A stretch of 6,953 nucleotides of DNA from an uncultured Granulicatella sp. Lineage in GTDB: Bacteria > Bacillota > Bacilli > Lactobacillales > Aerococcaceae. A program made the position numbers and the translations under genes. The notes under the pieces were generated by a model that saw only the letters and a list, made by a program, of their open reading frames with translations, made no database searches and was not told the origin of the DNA. Of the stretch, positions 1 through 6,901 are shown piece by piece; within the stretch, counting starts at the first letter, position 1; each line of letters begins with the position of its first letter. The stretch lies in NCBI GenBank assembly GCA_937891475.1, contig CALATC010000167.1, forward strand, positions 1 to 6,953. The letters run 5' to 3'.

Positions 1-1751
1 AAGATATTTACGCTTCAGTTATGATTGCTCAAGCTGCTCTTGAATCAGGTTGGGGAACAAGTGCTTTATCGAAAGCACCAAACCATAATTTATTTGGTGT
101 AAAAGGAAGTTATAATGGACAATCTGTTAATATGCAGACATTAGAAGATAGTGGTGGACAAAATTACTATAGTATTCAAGCAAACTTTAGAAAATATCCA
201 TCATATCAAGAATCATTAGAAGATTATGCCGATAAAATTGTAAATGGGATTACTGGTGCACCATTATTTTATTCTGGAGCTTGGAAGAGTAAAACAAATA
301 GCTATCAAGATGCAACAGCATATTTAACTGGTCGTTATGCAACGGATACAGCTTACGGTTCTAAATTAAATCGTATTATTGAACAATTTGGATTAACAAA
401 ATATGATACAGAAACAGCTGTAAATATGGCTGAAGAAATTGCGAATAATCAAACTACAACATCTAATGGAGATGGCTATACAGTTGTCAGTGGAGATAGC
501 TTATATGCGATTGCTCGTAAAACAGGAACAAGTATTCAAGATTTATTAAGTTTAAATGGATTGAATTTAAACTCAATTATTCATCCAGGACAAGTTTTAG
601 CATTATCTTCAAAATCAGTATCTACTGAAACAAAACAAGAAGAAAGTGCTCCTAAAGAAGAAACAAAATCAACTGAATCAACTTCAACAGCTACTACAAC
701 TTCTGCTGGAAGCTATACAGTTGTCAGTGGAGATGGCTTATATGCGATTGCTCGTAAAACAGGAACATCTATTCAAGACTTATTAAGTTTAAATGGGTTA
801 AGTTTAAATTCAACAATTTATCCTGGACAAGTATTAAAATTATCTTCAAATAGTGAAGCTTCTTCAGCAGAGGAAACAGCAACTAGTACTGAAGAAACAA
901 GTAGTGAAGCAACATCCACAAGTTCAGAGGAATCTAGCTCAACTTCTACTGGAAGTTATACAGTTGTCAGTGGAGACGGCTTATATGCCATTGCACGTAA
1001 AACAGGAACATCTATTCAAGATTTATTAAGCTTAAATGGATTAACTTTAACTTCAACTATCTATCCTGGACAAGTATTAAAATTATCTTCAAGTAGTGAA
1101 GTTTCTACAACTGAAGAAGCAACAACAAGCACAGAAGAAACAAACAGTGAAGAAACTGCTTCTAACGAAGTTCAAACATCTTCAAGTGCTGGATCTTATA
1201 CAGTTGTCAGTGGCGATAGTTTATATGCAATCGCTCGTAAAACAGGAACAAGTATCCAAGATTTATTAAGTTTAAATGGATTAAACTTAAACTCAGTTAT
1301 TCATCCAGGTCAAGTATTACAATTAAGTAATGCTTATGAATCAAGTTCAACTGAAGAAACAGTGACAACTACAGAGGAAACTGCTTCTTCTGAAGAAACA
1401 TCTACATCTGGAAATGCGCAAATGTACTATGTTCACCAAGGGGATACTTTATATCGTATCGCACGTAACAATGGTATTTCATTATCAACATTATTAGAAT
1501 GGAATAACTTAAGCGTAGATAGCCCAATTTATCCAGGACAAGGATTAATTGTTTCATATGGCTCAAGTAGTTCATCAGAAGAAGCGAATACTACTACTCA
1601 AAGCTCTGAAAGTACCTATACGGTAAAAGCTGGAGATGGCTTATGGAGAATTGCGAAAAATCATGGATTAACATTAGATGAATTAAAAGCAATGAATCAA
1701 TTAACGTCTAATATTATCCAACCAGGACAAGTCTTGATTGTTTCAAAATAA
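1..1751 (+). CDS. LysM-repeat N-acetylglucosaminidase autolysin (GH73), 5'-truncated by the window edge
   Basis: This is a peptidoglycan hydrolase that would act outside the cell, cutting the glycan backbone after N-acetylglucosamine during wall turnover and daughter-cell separation. The reading frame is open from base 3 (DIYASV) into the first visible Met at 21. That Met lies inside the conserved ASVMIAQAALESGWG block, so it is internal and the real start and signal peptide are upstream. Residues below count from that Met. GH73 signatures are ALESGWG (E8, predicted catalytic acid), NLFGVKG (24-30), the FRKYPSYQESLEDYADK block (57-72) and the GRYATD...YGSKLNRIIEQ end (104-122). Six LysM domains follow from residue 153 to the C-terminus, joined by Ser/Thr/Glu-rich linkers of 20-37 residues. 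This layout (GH73 plus six LysM) resembles enterococcal AtlA. No LPXTG anchor is present, so wall attachment is presumably through LysM. The family assignment is strong; the specific gene name is uncertain. Confidence 0.93.
   Translation, partial: DIYASVMIAQAALESGWGTSALSKAPNHNLFGVKGSYNGQSVNMQTLEDSGGQNYYSIQANFRKYPSYQESLEDYADKIVNGITGAPLFYSGAWKSKTNSYQDATAYLTGRYATDTAYGSKLNRIIEQFGLTKYDTETAVNMAEEIANNQTTTSNGDGYTVVSGDSLYAIARKTGTSIQDLLSLNGLNLNSIIHPGQVLALSSKSVSTETKQEESAPKEETKSTESTSTATTTSAGSYTVVSGDGLYAIARKTGTSIQDLLSLNGLSLNSTIYPGQVLKLSSNSEASSAEETATSTEETSSEATSTSSEESSSTSTGSYTVVSGDGLYAIARKTGTSIQDLLSLNGLTLTSTIYPGQVLKLSSSSEVSTTEEATTSTEETNSEETASNEVQTSSSAGSYTVVSGDSLYAIARKTGTSIQDLLSLNGLNLNSVIHPGQVLQLSNAYESSSTEETVTTTEETASSEETSTSGNAQMYYVHQGDTLYRIARNNGISLSTLLEWNNLSVDSPIYPGQGLIVSYGSSSSSEEANTTTQSSESTYTVKAGDGLWRIAKNHGLTLDELKAMNQLTSNIIQPGQVLIVSK
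477..1748 (+). repeat. Six-copy LysM repeat array inside the autolysin gene
   Basis: The six LysM units lie at 477-608, 714-845, 957-1088, 1197-1328, 1425-1556 and 1617-1748, each about 44 codons. Units 1-4 are nearly identical, with a 237-243 nt period. All four share unit residues 1-7 (YTVVSGD) and 9-29 without change. By hand count they differ by 10 nt (2 vs 3), 14 nt (1 vs 4) and 15 nt (1 vs 2) over 132 nt. Units 5 (YYVHQGD) and 6 (YTVKAGD) have diverged but keep the LysM pattern: GD near the start, the RIA helix and PGQ near the end. LysM domains bind the GlcNAc-containing glycan of peptidoglycan. The near-identical units are a likely site for copy-number change by recombination. Confidence 0.93.
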
Positions 1752-1762
1752 ATTGATATAAT
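1734..1762 (+). promoter_or_regulatory. Predicted sigma-A promoter for the leuS T-box transcript
   Basis: The -35 box is TTGATT (1734-1739, four of six consensus bases). It is followed by a 17-nt spacer and a perfect -10 box TATAAT (1757-1762), which is preceded by TGA (1754-1756) and so forms an extended -10 (TGnTATAAT). Transcription would start near 1769, just before the T-box structures. The -35 box lies in the last codons of the autolysin gene, whose stop codon (1749-1751) falls in the spacer. Confidence 0.75.
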
Positions 1763-1768
1763 GCTAGT

Positions 1769-1994
1769 AAATATTAGCAGACAAAGGAATAGTAGAAATT
1801 TCGATTGTAGTAGAGAGTGCATGGTTGGTGAAAATGCATCATGAAAAGTTTTGAACTCGCCTTTTAGCTGAATTTCTGAAATAAAGTAAGAAATTCCGTT
1901 TCACTCGCGTTAAGAGTATGTTAAGTATAAAATTAGGTGGTACCACGTGGAAACGTCCTATTGTCTTTAGAGACATTAGGGCGTTTCTTTAGGT
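1769..1994 (+). promoter_or_regulatory. T-box leader (tRNA-Leu-responsive) controlling leuS
   Basis: This untranslated leader binds uncharged tRNA-Leu and allows read-through into leuS. A Stem I base can form between 1794-1801 and 1870-1877. The AG-bulge motif AGAGA is at 1812-1816, and a distal loop with GGTTGGTG is closed by TGCAT/ATGCA (1818-1822/1834-1838). The specifier loop GAACTCGC carries CTC (1856-1858), a leucine codon matching the downstream gene. The F-box-like GCGTTA is at 1907-1912. The T box AGGTGGTACCACG (1935-1947) contains the 7-nt bulge TGGTACC (1938-1944). Its TGGT can pair with an ACCA tRNA 3' end, as expected for the A73 discriminator of tRNA-Leu. The antiterminator pairs TAGG/CCTA (1934-1937/1957-1960) and ACG/CGT (1945-1947/1954-1956), and it excludes the terminator. 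The 5' end is inferred from the promoter. Confidence 0.95.
1949..1990 (+). terminator. T-box intrinsic terminator (attenuator) before leuS
   Basis: The left arm 1950-1966 pairs with 1971-1987 around the loop TTAG. There are 16 pairs, one of them G-T, with a single T-T mismatch at 1961/1976. A further G-T pair at 1949/1988 is possible and the stem runs into a T-rich tail (TTTCTTT). The left arm includes 1954-1960, which is also the 3' side of the antiterminator, so the two folds are mutually exclusive. No other terminator was seen after the autolysin gene, so this hairpin may also stop read-through transcripts from it. Confidence 0.92.
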
Positions 1995-2018
1995 ATTTCC
2001 AGAAAAGAGGGGAAAATT

Positions 2019-4433
2019 ATGTCATTTAATCATCATGAAATCGAACCAAAATGGCAAAAATTTTGGTTAGACAATCATACATTTAAAACTACGGAAGATA
2101 AAAATAAAAAGAATTTCTACGCATTAGATATGTTCCCATATCCATCAGGACAAGGGTTACACGTTGGACATCCAGAAGGATATACAGCAACAGATGTTGT
2201 TTCTCGTATGAAACGTGCACAAGGGTATAATGTATTACACCCAATGGGATGGGATGCATTTGGCTTACCAGCAGAACAATATGCGTTAGATACAGGGAAT
2301 GACCCTGCTGAGTTTACATTGAAAAATATTGCAACTTTCAAACGTCAAATTCAAGAACTAGGATTTAGTTATGACTGGGATCGAGAAATTAATACAACAG
2401 ATCCAAATTACTATAAATGGACTCAATGGATTTTTACAAAATTAGTAGAAAAAGGTTTAGCGTATGAAGCAGAAGTACCGGTTAACTGGTGTCCTGCTTT
2501 AGGAACAGTATTAGCTAATGAAGAAGTTATTGATGGTAAATCAGAACGTGGTGGACATCCAGTGTACCGTAAACCTATGAAACAATGGATGTTAAAAATT
2601 ACAGCTTACGCGGATCGTTTATTAGAAGACTTGGATGATTTAGATTGGCCAGAAAGTATCAAAGATATGCAAAGAAACTGGATTGGTCGTTCTAAAGGAG
2701 CACAAGTAACATTTAAAGTAAAAGATTCAGATGAAAGTTTTGAAGTATTTACAACTCGTCCAGATACATTATTTGGAGCTACTTATAATGTTTTAGCACC
2801 TGAACATGAATTAGTTCAAAAAATTGTAACTCCAGAACAAAAAGAAGCAGTGGATGCTTATATTGCTTCTGTTTCTACTAAATCAGATTTAGAACGTACA
2901 GAATTATCAAAAGAAAAAACAGGGGTATTTACAGGAGCTTATGCGATTAACCCTGTTAACGGAAAAGAAATCCCAATTTGGATTGCAGACTATGTATTAG
3001 TGAGTTACGGAACAGGAGCGATTATGGCGGTACCTGCTCATGACGAACGTGACTATGAATTTGCTAAAGTATTCGGTCTAGATATTATTCCAGTTATCGA
3101 AGGTGGAGATGTGACTCAAGAAGCTTATACTGGAGATGGAGTTCATATTCATTCTGAATTTTTAGATGGCTTAAATAAAGCTGATGCCATTGAAAAAATG
3201 AATGAATGGTTGAAAGAACAAGGCGTTGGAGAAGCAAAAGTAAGTTACCGTCTACGTGACTGGTTATTCTCTCGTCAACGTTATTGGGGAGAACCAATTC
3301 CTGTCATTCATTGGGAAGATGGTACAATGACAACTATTCCTGAAGAAGAGTTACCATTAGTATTACCAAAAACAGATAAAATTAAGCCAAGTGGTACAGG
3401 TGAATCTCCATTAGCAGCTATTGAAGAATGGTTATATGTTACGGATGAGAAAACAGGATTAAAAGGACGTCGTGAAACAAATACAATGCCACAATGGGCA
3501 GGAAGTTCATGGTATTTTGTTCGTTATATTGATCCTCATAATCAAGAACAAATTGCAGATCCTGAAAAATTAAAAGAATGGTTACCAGTTGATTTATATA
3601 TCGGTGGTGCAGAGCACGCAGTATTACACTTATTATATGCTCGTTTCTGGTATAAAGTATTATACGATTTAGGTGTTGTTCCGAATAAAGAACCATTCCA
3701 AAAATTATTTAACCAAGGAATGATTCTTGGTGAAGGTAATGAAAAAATGTCTAAATCAAAAGGAAATGTTGTGAATCCGGATGATGTTGTTCGTCAATAT
3801 GGGGCAGATACATTACGTCTATATGAAATGTTTATGGGACCATTGGATGCTTCAATTGCTTGGAGTGAAAAAGGTCTTGAAGGAAGCCGTAAATTCTTAG
3901 AACGTGTTTGGAGATTACTAGTCGATGAAGAAGGTAAATTACGTGACCGTATTACAACTTTCAATGATGGCTCATTAGATAAAATTTATCACCAAACAGT
4001 TAAGAAAGTTACTGAAGATTATGAAGCATTACGCTTTAATACAGCTATTTCTCAAATGATGATTTTTGTAAATGAAGCGTATAAAACAGAAGCTCTTCCA
4101 GTTCAGTATATGAAAGGTTTAGTTCAATTATTAGCACCAATCGCTCCACACTTAGGAGAAGAATTATGGTCTAAACTAGGCGCAACTGAATCTATTAGCT
4201 ATGTTGCATGGCCAACTTACGATGAAAAATTCTTAGTAGAAGATGAAGTAGAAGTTATCTTCCAAGTAAATGGAAAAATTAAAGCTCGTGTAATGGTTCC
4301 AGCAAATAGTGATGCAGCATCAATGGAAGAAATTGCAAGAAATCATGAATCTGTAAAAGCCGCAATTGAAGGCAAAACAGTTCGTAAAGTTATTGCAGTT
4401 CCAGGAAAATTAGTAAACATTGTAGCTAACTAA
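2019..4433 (+). CDS. leuS: Leucyl-tRNA synthetase (LeuRS)
   Basis: This cytoplasmic class Ia aminoacyl-tRNA synthetase attaches leucine to tRNA-Leu using ATP. At 804 residues it is full length for a bacterial LeuRS. The HIGH-type motif is HVGH (48-51) in [12 protein letters not shown], and the KMSKS loop is at 576-580. The CP1 editing domain shows the Thr-rich TTRPDT (245-250) and [15 protein letters not shown] (331-345), whose final Asp is the conserved editing residue, so proofreading should be intact. DLYIGGAEH (525-533), WSEKGLEG (615-622) and the anticodon-domain helix RFNTA (672-676) follow, with a C-terminal [11 protein letters not shown] segment. The zinc-site cysteines of E. coli LeuRS are reduced to NWCPALG plus GKSERGGH, as is usual in Firmicutes. 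The start is fixed by GAGGGG (2007-2012), 6 nt before the ATG. Tandem TAA stops end the gene. Expression is controlled by the upstream T-box leader. Confidence 0.98.
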   Translation: MSFNHHEIEPKWQKFWLDNHTFKTTEDKNKKNFYALDMFPYPSGQGLHVGHPEGYTATDVVSRMKRAQGYNVLHPMGWDAFGLPAEQYALDTGNDPAEFTLKNIATFKRQIQELGFSYDWDREINTTDPNYYKWTQWIFTKLVEKGLAYEAEVPVNWCPALGTVLANEEVIDGKSERGGHPVYRKPMKQWMLKITAYADRLLEDLDDLDWPESIKDMQRNWIGRSKGAQVTFKVKDSDESFEVFTTRPDTLFGATYNVLAPEHELVQKIVTPEQKEAVDAYIASVSTKSDLERTELSKEKTGVFTGAYAINPVNGKEIPIWIADYVLVSYGTGAIMAVPAHDERDYEFAKVFGLDIIPVIEGGDVTQEAYTGDGVHIHSEFLDGLNKADAIEKMNEWLKEQGVGEAKVSYRLRDWLFSRQRYWGEPIPVIHWEDGTMTTIPEEELPLVLPKTDKIKPSGTGESPLAAIEEWLYVTDEKTGLKGRRETNTMPQWAGSSWYFVRYIDPHNQEQIADPEKLKEWLPVDLYIGGAEHAVLHLLYARFWYKVLYDLGVVPNKEPFQKLFNQGMILGEGNEKMSKSKGNVVNPDDVVRQYGADTLRLYEMFMGPLDASIAWSEKGLEGSRKFLERVWRLLVDEEGKLRDRITTFNDGSLDKIYHQTVKKVTEDYEALRFNTAISQMMIFVNEAYKTEALPVQYMKGLVQLLAPIAPHLGEELWSKLGATESISYVAWPTYDEKFLVEDEVEVIFQVNGKIKARVMVPANSDAASMEEIARNHESVKAAIEGKTVRKVIAVPGKLVNIVAN

Positions 4434-4454
4434 TAAAATTTAAATATATTTGAT

Positions 4455-4497
4455 GGCAGGAGGGGTTCTTTTAAATAAAGAGCTCGCTCCTTTTGCC
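4455..4497 (+). terminator. Imperfect stem-loop between leuS and nifZ; possible weak terminator or leader hairpin
   Basis: Fourteen pairs form between 4458-4471 and 4477-4491 around the loop TAAAT, with one bulged G (4486) and two G-T pairs. Three more pairs (GGC 4455-4457 with GCC 4495-4497) close it if TTT 4492-4494 is bulged out. The run of Ts after the main stem is only four (4491-4494) and is followed by GCC, so termination would be weak. The right arm ends 27 nt before the nifZ start, and no strong promoter lies between. It may instead partly attenuate leuS read-through, act as an mRNA processing or stability element, or form the 5' leader of a nifZ transcript. Confidence 0.45.
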
Positions 4498-4524
4498 GTT
4501 ATGAGATGTAGAAAAGGAGATATC

Positions 4525-5649
4525 ATGATTTATTTTGATAATTCAGCAACAACAAAAATTGCTCCAGAAGCATTACAATCGTATGTTCAAACAAGCGAGC
4601 GTTTTTGGGGAAATCCTTCAAGCTTACATCGACTTGGAGGACAAGCCTTTCAAGTATTAGAAAAAGCAAGAGAACATATTGCGACTCTTTTAGGTGCTAA
4701 AACAGAAGAGATTTATTTTACTTCTGGAGGAACAGAAAGTAATAACTGGGCGATTAAAGGAACGGCACTGGAAAAAAGAGTGTTTGGAAATCATATTATT
4801 ACGACAAAAATTGAACATCCTTCCGTTTTAAATACGGTGAAACAATTAGCTCAATTAGGATTTGAAGTTAGTTATTTAGATGTCAATGACAAAGGTGAAA
4901 TTTCATTAGAACAATTAGAATCTATGCTAAAAAAGGAAACAATTTTAGTTTCTGTAATGGCGGTGAACAATGAAATTGGTGTGAGTCAAAATATCGCAGA
5001 GATTTCTCATATTCTTGAACAATATCCATGGGTTCATTTTCATGTTGATGCGGTTCAAGGATTAGAACAAGTTCCAGATTTATTAGCGCTTGGACGAATT
5101 GACTTATTAAGTTTATCTGCTCATAAATTCCATGGACCACGTGGAGTTGGAATACTTTATAAAAAAGCTGGAAGAAAAATTCAGTCGTTGTTAACTGGTG
5201 GAGGTCAAGAAAAGACCGAACGTAGTACAACTGAAAACTTACCAGGAATTGTTTCTACAGCTAAAGCAATGCGTATGTATTTAGAAGCTCCACATCCAAT
5301 GAAGGAAATTAGAGACTATTTGTGGAATTTCTTAGAGCAACAACCGCAAATAAAAATTTTCTCTCCAAAAGAGGGAGTGGATCATATTCTATGTTTTGCA
5401 TTAAAAGGAGTTCGTGGAGAAGTGCTAGTTCATGCTTTTGAAGAGGAAGAGATTTATATTTCAACAACTTCTGCTTGTTCAAGTAAAAAATCAGATAGTT
5501 CTAGCACCTTAGCTGCGATGAATATTCCAGATTATTGGGCAATAAGTGCAGTTCGAGCAAGTTTTTCATATTTGAATACAATGGATGAAGCAAAACAATT
5601 TATAGAAGTATTAGAAAAATTAATGAAAAAATTTGAATTTTTAAAATAA
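4525..5649 (+). CDS. nifZ: Cysteine desulfurase, NifZ/IscS type, dedicated to ThiI
   Basis: This PLP enzyme of the class V aminotransferase fold converts cysteine to alanine and holds the sulfur as a persulfide on its active-site cysteine. Visible residues are YFDNSATT at the N-terminus, SGGTESNN (67-74, PLP phosphate region), H98 in KIEHPS (ring stacking), D175 and Q178 in HVDAVQG, the PLP lysine K201 in SAHKFHGPRG, and the catalytic C318 in SACSS. At 374 residues it is shorter than housekeeping IscS (about 400) and matches the abridged NifZ form that in Bacillus subtilis feeds sulfur to ThiI. I chose ATG 4525 because AAGGAG (4514-4519) sits 5 nt upstream and the protein then starts MIYFDNSATT, as family members do. 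The frame stays open back to TTG 4450, but that extension spans a stem-loop and looks non-coding. thiI follows after 12 nt, which supports the NifZ assignment over a general IscS. Confidence 0.92.
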   Translation: MIYFDNSATTKIAPEALQSYVQTSERFWGNPSSLHRLGGQAFQVLEKAREHIATLLGAKTEEIYFTSGGTESNNWAIKGTALEKRVFGNHIITTKIEHPSVLNTVKQLAQLGFEVSYLDVNDKGEISLEQLESMLKKETILVSVMAVNNEIGVSQNIAEISHILEQYPWVHFHVDAVQGLEQVPDLLALGRIDLLSLSAHKFHGPRGVGILYKKAGRKIQSLLTGGGQEKTERSTTENLPGIVSTAKAMRMYLEAPHPMKEIRDYLWNFLEQQPQIKIFSPKEGVDHILCFALKGVRGEVLVHAFEEEEIYISTTSACSSKKSDSSSTLAAMNIPDYWAISAVRASFSYLNTMDEAKQFIEVLEKLMKKFEFLK

Positions 5650-5661
5650 AGGAGTGAAAAA

Positions 5662-6879
5662 GTGAAAGTTAGATTATTAGTAAGATATGGTGAATTATCC
5701 ACTAAGGGTCGTAATAAAAAAATGTTTACGCAAAAATTAGCCAATAATATAAAAAAAGCATTGATGAATTACCCTCAAGTTCGAGTTTTTCCAGATTATG
5801 ATTTTATGTATTTAGATTTAAATGGAGTTCCTCAAGAGGAAATAATTCCATTATTAAAACCAATTTTTGGTATTCAGTCATTTTCTCCTGTTTATATTTT
5901 AGAAAAAGACATGGAGAAAGTGAAAGAAGTCGTATTGGACTTAGTTGGAAAAGAAAATCCTAACGGAAAAACTTTTAAAATTGCTACAAAACGTAGTGAC
6001 CATGAATTTGTGATGGATACGAATGACATTAATTTATTTTTAGGAGATGTAGTATTAGAAGCATATCCTGAAATTCGTGTACAATTAAAACAACCAGATA
6101 TTACGGTTCGTGTGGATGTGCGACGTCAACATATTATGGTGAGTTTACAAACAATTCAAGGTGCCGGAGGGTTACCTGTTGGAACAAGTGGTAGAGTATC
6201 GTTAATGTTATCAGGAGGAATTGATTCTCCAGTTGCTGCTTATTTAGCAATGAAGAGAGGTATGGAAGTACAATGTGTGCATTTTTCTAGTCCGCCTTAT
6301 ACAAGTCCTCAAGCATTGGTAAAAACTAAACAACTAGCTGCTAAAGTAGCTATCTATGGAGGAAGTTTACAATTCTTCACTGTTCCATTTACAGAAATTC
6401 AAGAAGAAATTAAAAAAGCTGTCCCTGAAAATTACTTAATGACAGTAATGCGTAGAATGATGTTACGAATTACAGATCAACTACGTGAGAAAAACCATGG
6501 CTTAGCTATTGCAAATGGTGAATCAGTAGGACAAGTAGCTTCTCAAACATTAGAAAGCATGATTGCGATTAATGATGTAACGAATACACCAATCATTCGA
6601 CCAGTTGCCACAATGGATAAACTAGATATTATTGCAATCGCACAAGAAATTGATACATTTGAATTATCGATTCAACCATTTGAAGATTGCTGTACTGTTT
6701 TTGCACCACCAAGTCCAAAAACAAAACCAAAATTAGAAAAAGCAAGAGAATACGAAGCAAGATTGAATATTGAAGAATTAGTAAATCGAGCAGTAGAAAA
6801 TACAGTAGTAGAAGAAATTACTCCAAACTATGTAGCAGAAGAAGTAGAAAACTCTGCCCGGATGGATGATTTGTTCTAA
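5662..6879 (+). CDS. thiI: tRNA 4-thiouridine synthetase (tRNA sulfurtransferase) ThiI
   Basis: ThiI adenylates U8 of tRNA and replaces its oxygen with sulfur to give 4-thiouridine, a near-UV-sensing modification. In some bacteria it also takes part in thiamin thiazole synthesis. The 405-residue protein has an N-terminal ferredoxin-like region (about 1-60), a THUMP RNA-binding domain (about 60-165) and a PP-loop ATPase domain. The PP-loop is SGGIDSP (184-190). NGESVGQVASQT (285-296) is the conserved nucleotide-site motif, usually written TGES(L/V)GQVASQT. FEDCC (340-344) carries the acceptor cysteine, matching C344 of E. coli ThiI. The C-terminal rhodanese domain of the E. coli enzyme is absent, as in Bacillus, so the persulfide should come straight from the upstream desulfurase. 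The start is GTG; AAAGGAG (5648-5654) overlaps the nifZ stop codon and lies 7 nt upstream, suggesting coupled translation. Tandem stops TAA TAA end the gene. Confidence 0.97.
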   Translation: MKVRLLVRYGELSTKGRNKKMFTQKLANNIKKALMNYPQVRVFPDYDFMYLDLNGVPQEEIIPLLKPIFGIQSFSPVYILEKDMEKVKEVVLDLVGKENPNGKTFKIATKRSDHEFVMDTNDINLFLGDVVLEAYPEIRVQLKQPDITVRVDVRRQHIMVSLQTIQGAGGLPVGTSGRVSLMLSGGIDSPVAAYLAMKRGMEVQCVHFSSPPYTSPQALVKTKQLAAKVAIYGGSLQFFTVPFTEIQEEIKKAVPENYLMTVMRRMMLRITDQLREKNHGLAIANGESVGQVASQTLESMIAINDVTNTPIIRPVATMDKLDIIAIAQEIDTFELSIQPFEDCCTVFAPPSPKTKPKLEKAREYEARLNIEELVNRAVENTVVEEITPNYVAEEVENSARMDDLF

Positions 6880-6901
6880 TAAAAAAAGATACAGGCGTTT
6901 T

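Noticed and set aside
21..23. ATG at 21 as the start of the autolysin gene
   Set aside because: The frame is open to the window edge and encodes the conserved DIYASV just before it. The Met lies within the GH73 core, so the gene is cut by the window and does not start here.
477..1328. Regularly spaced repeats of about 240 nt as a CRISPR-like or non-coding array
   Set aside because: The repeats are in frame, each encodes a complete LysM domain, and the spacers are Ser/Thr/Glu-rich coding linkers.
1762..1779. Inverted repeat TGCTA...TAGCA after the autolysin gene as a terminator
   Set aside because: The stem is short and AT-rich, is followed by GACAAAGG and not a T-run, and overlaps the predicted leuS -10 box and start site.
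2117..2341. Minus-strand ORF inside leuS (also 3094-3297 and 3439-3696)
   Set aside because: They lie opposite strongly conserved leuS coding sequence and their translations show no recognisable domain. They are chance frames.
4450..4524. Upstream TTG/ATG starts (4450, 4453, 4501) for nifZ
   Set aside because: None has a well-spaced ribosome binding site, the extra residues do not resemble the family N-terminus, and the region forms a stem-loop. ATG 4525 has AAGGAG at ideal spacing.
4434..4524. TPP riboswitch or other known metabolite riboswitch before nifZ-thiI
   Set aside because: The 91-nt gap shows a single hairpin and none of the conserved TPP (thi-box) sequence elements.
4922..5230. 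Minus-strand ORF inside nifZ (also 5532-5744 across nifZ-thiI)
   Set aside because: They lie antisense to conserved enzyme motifs and have no domain-like translation; the second spans a gene junction. They are chance frames.
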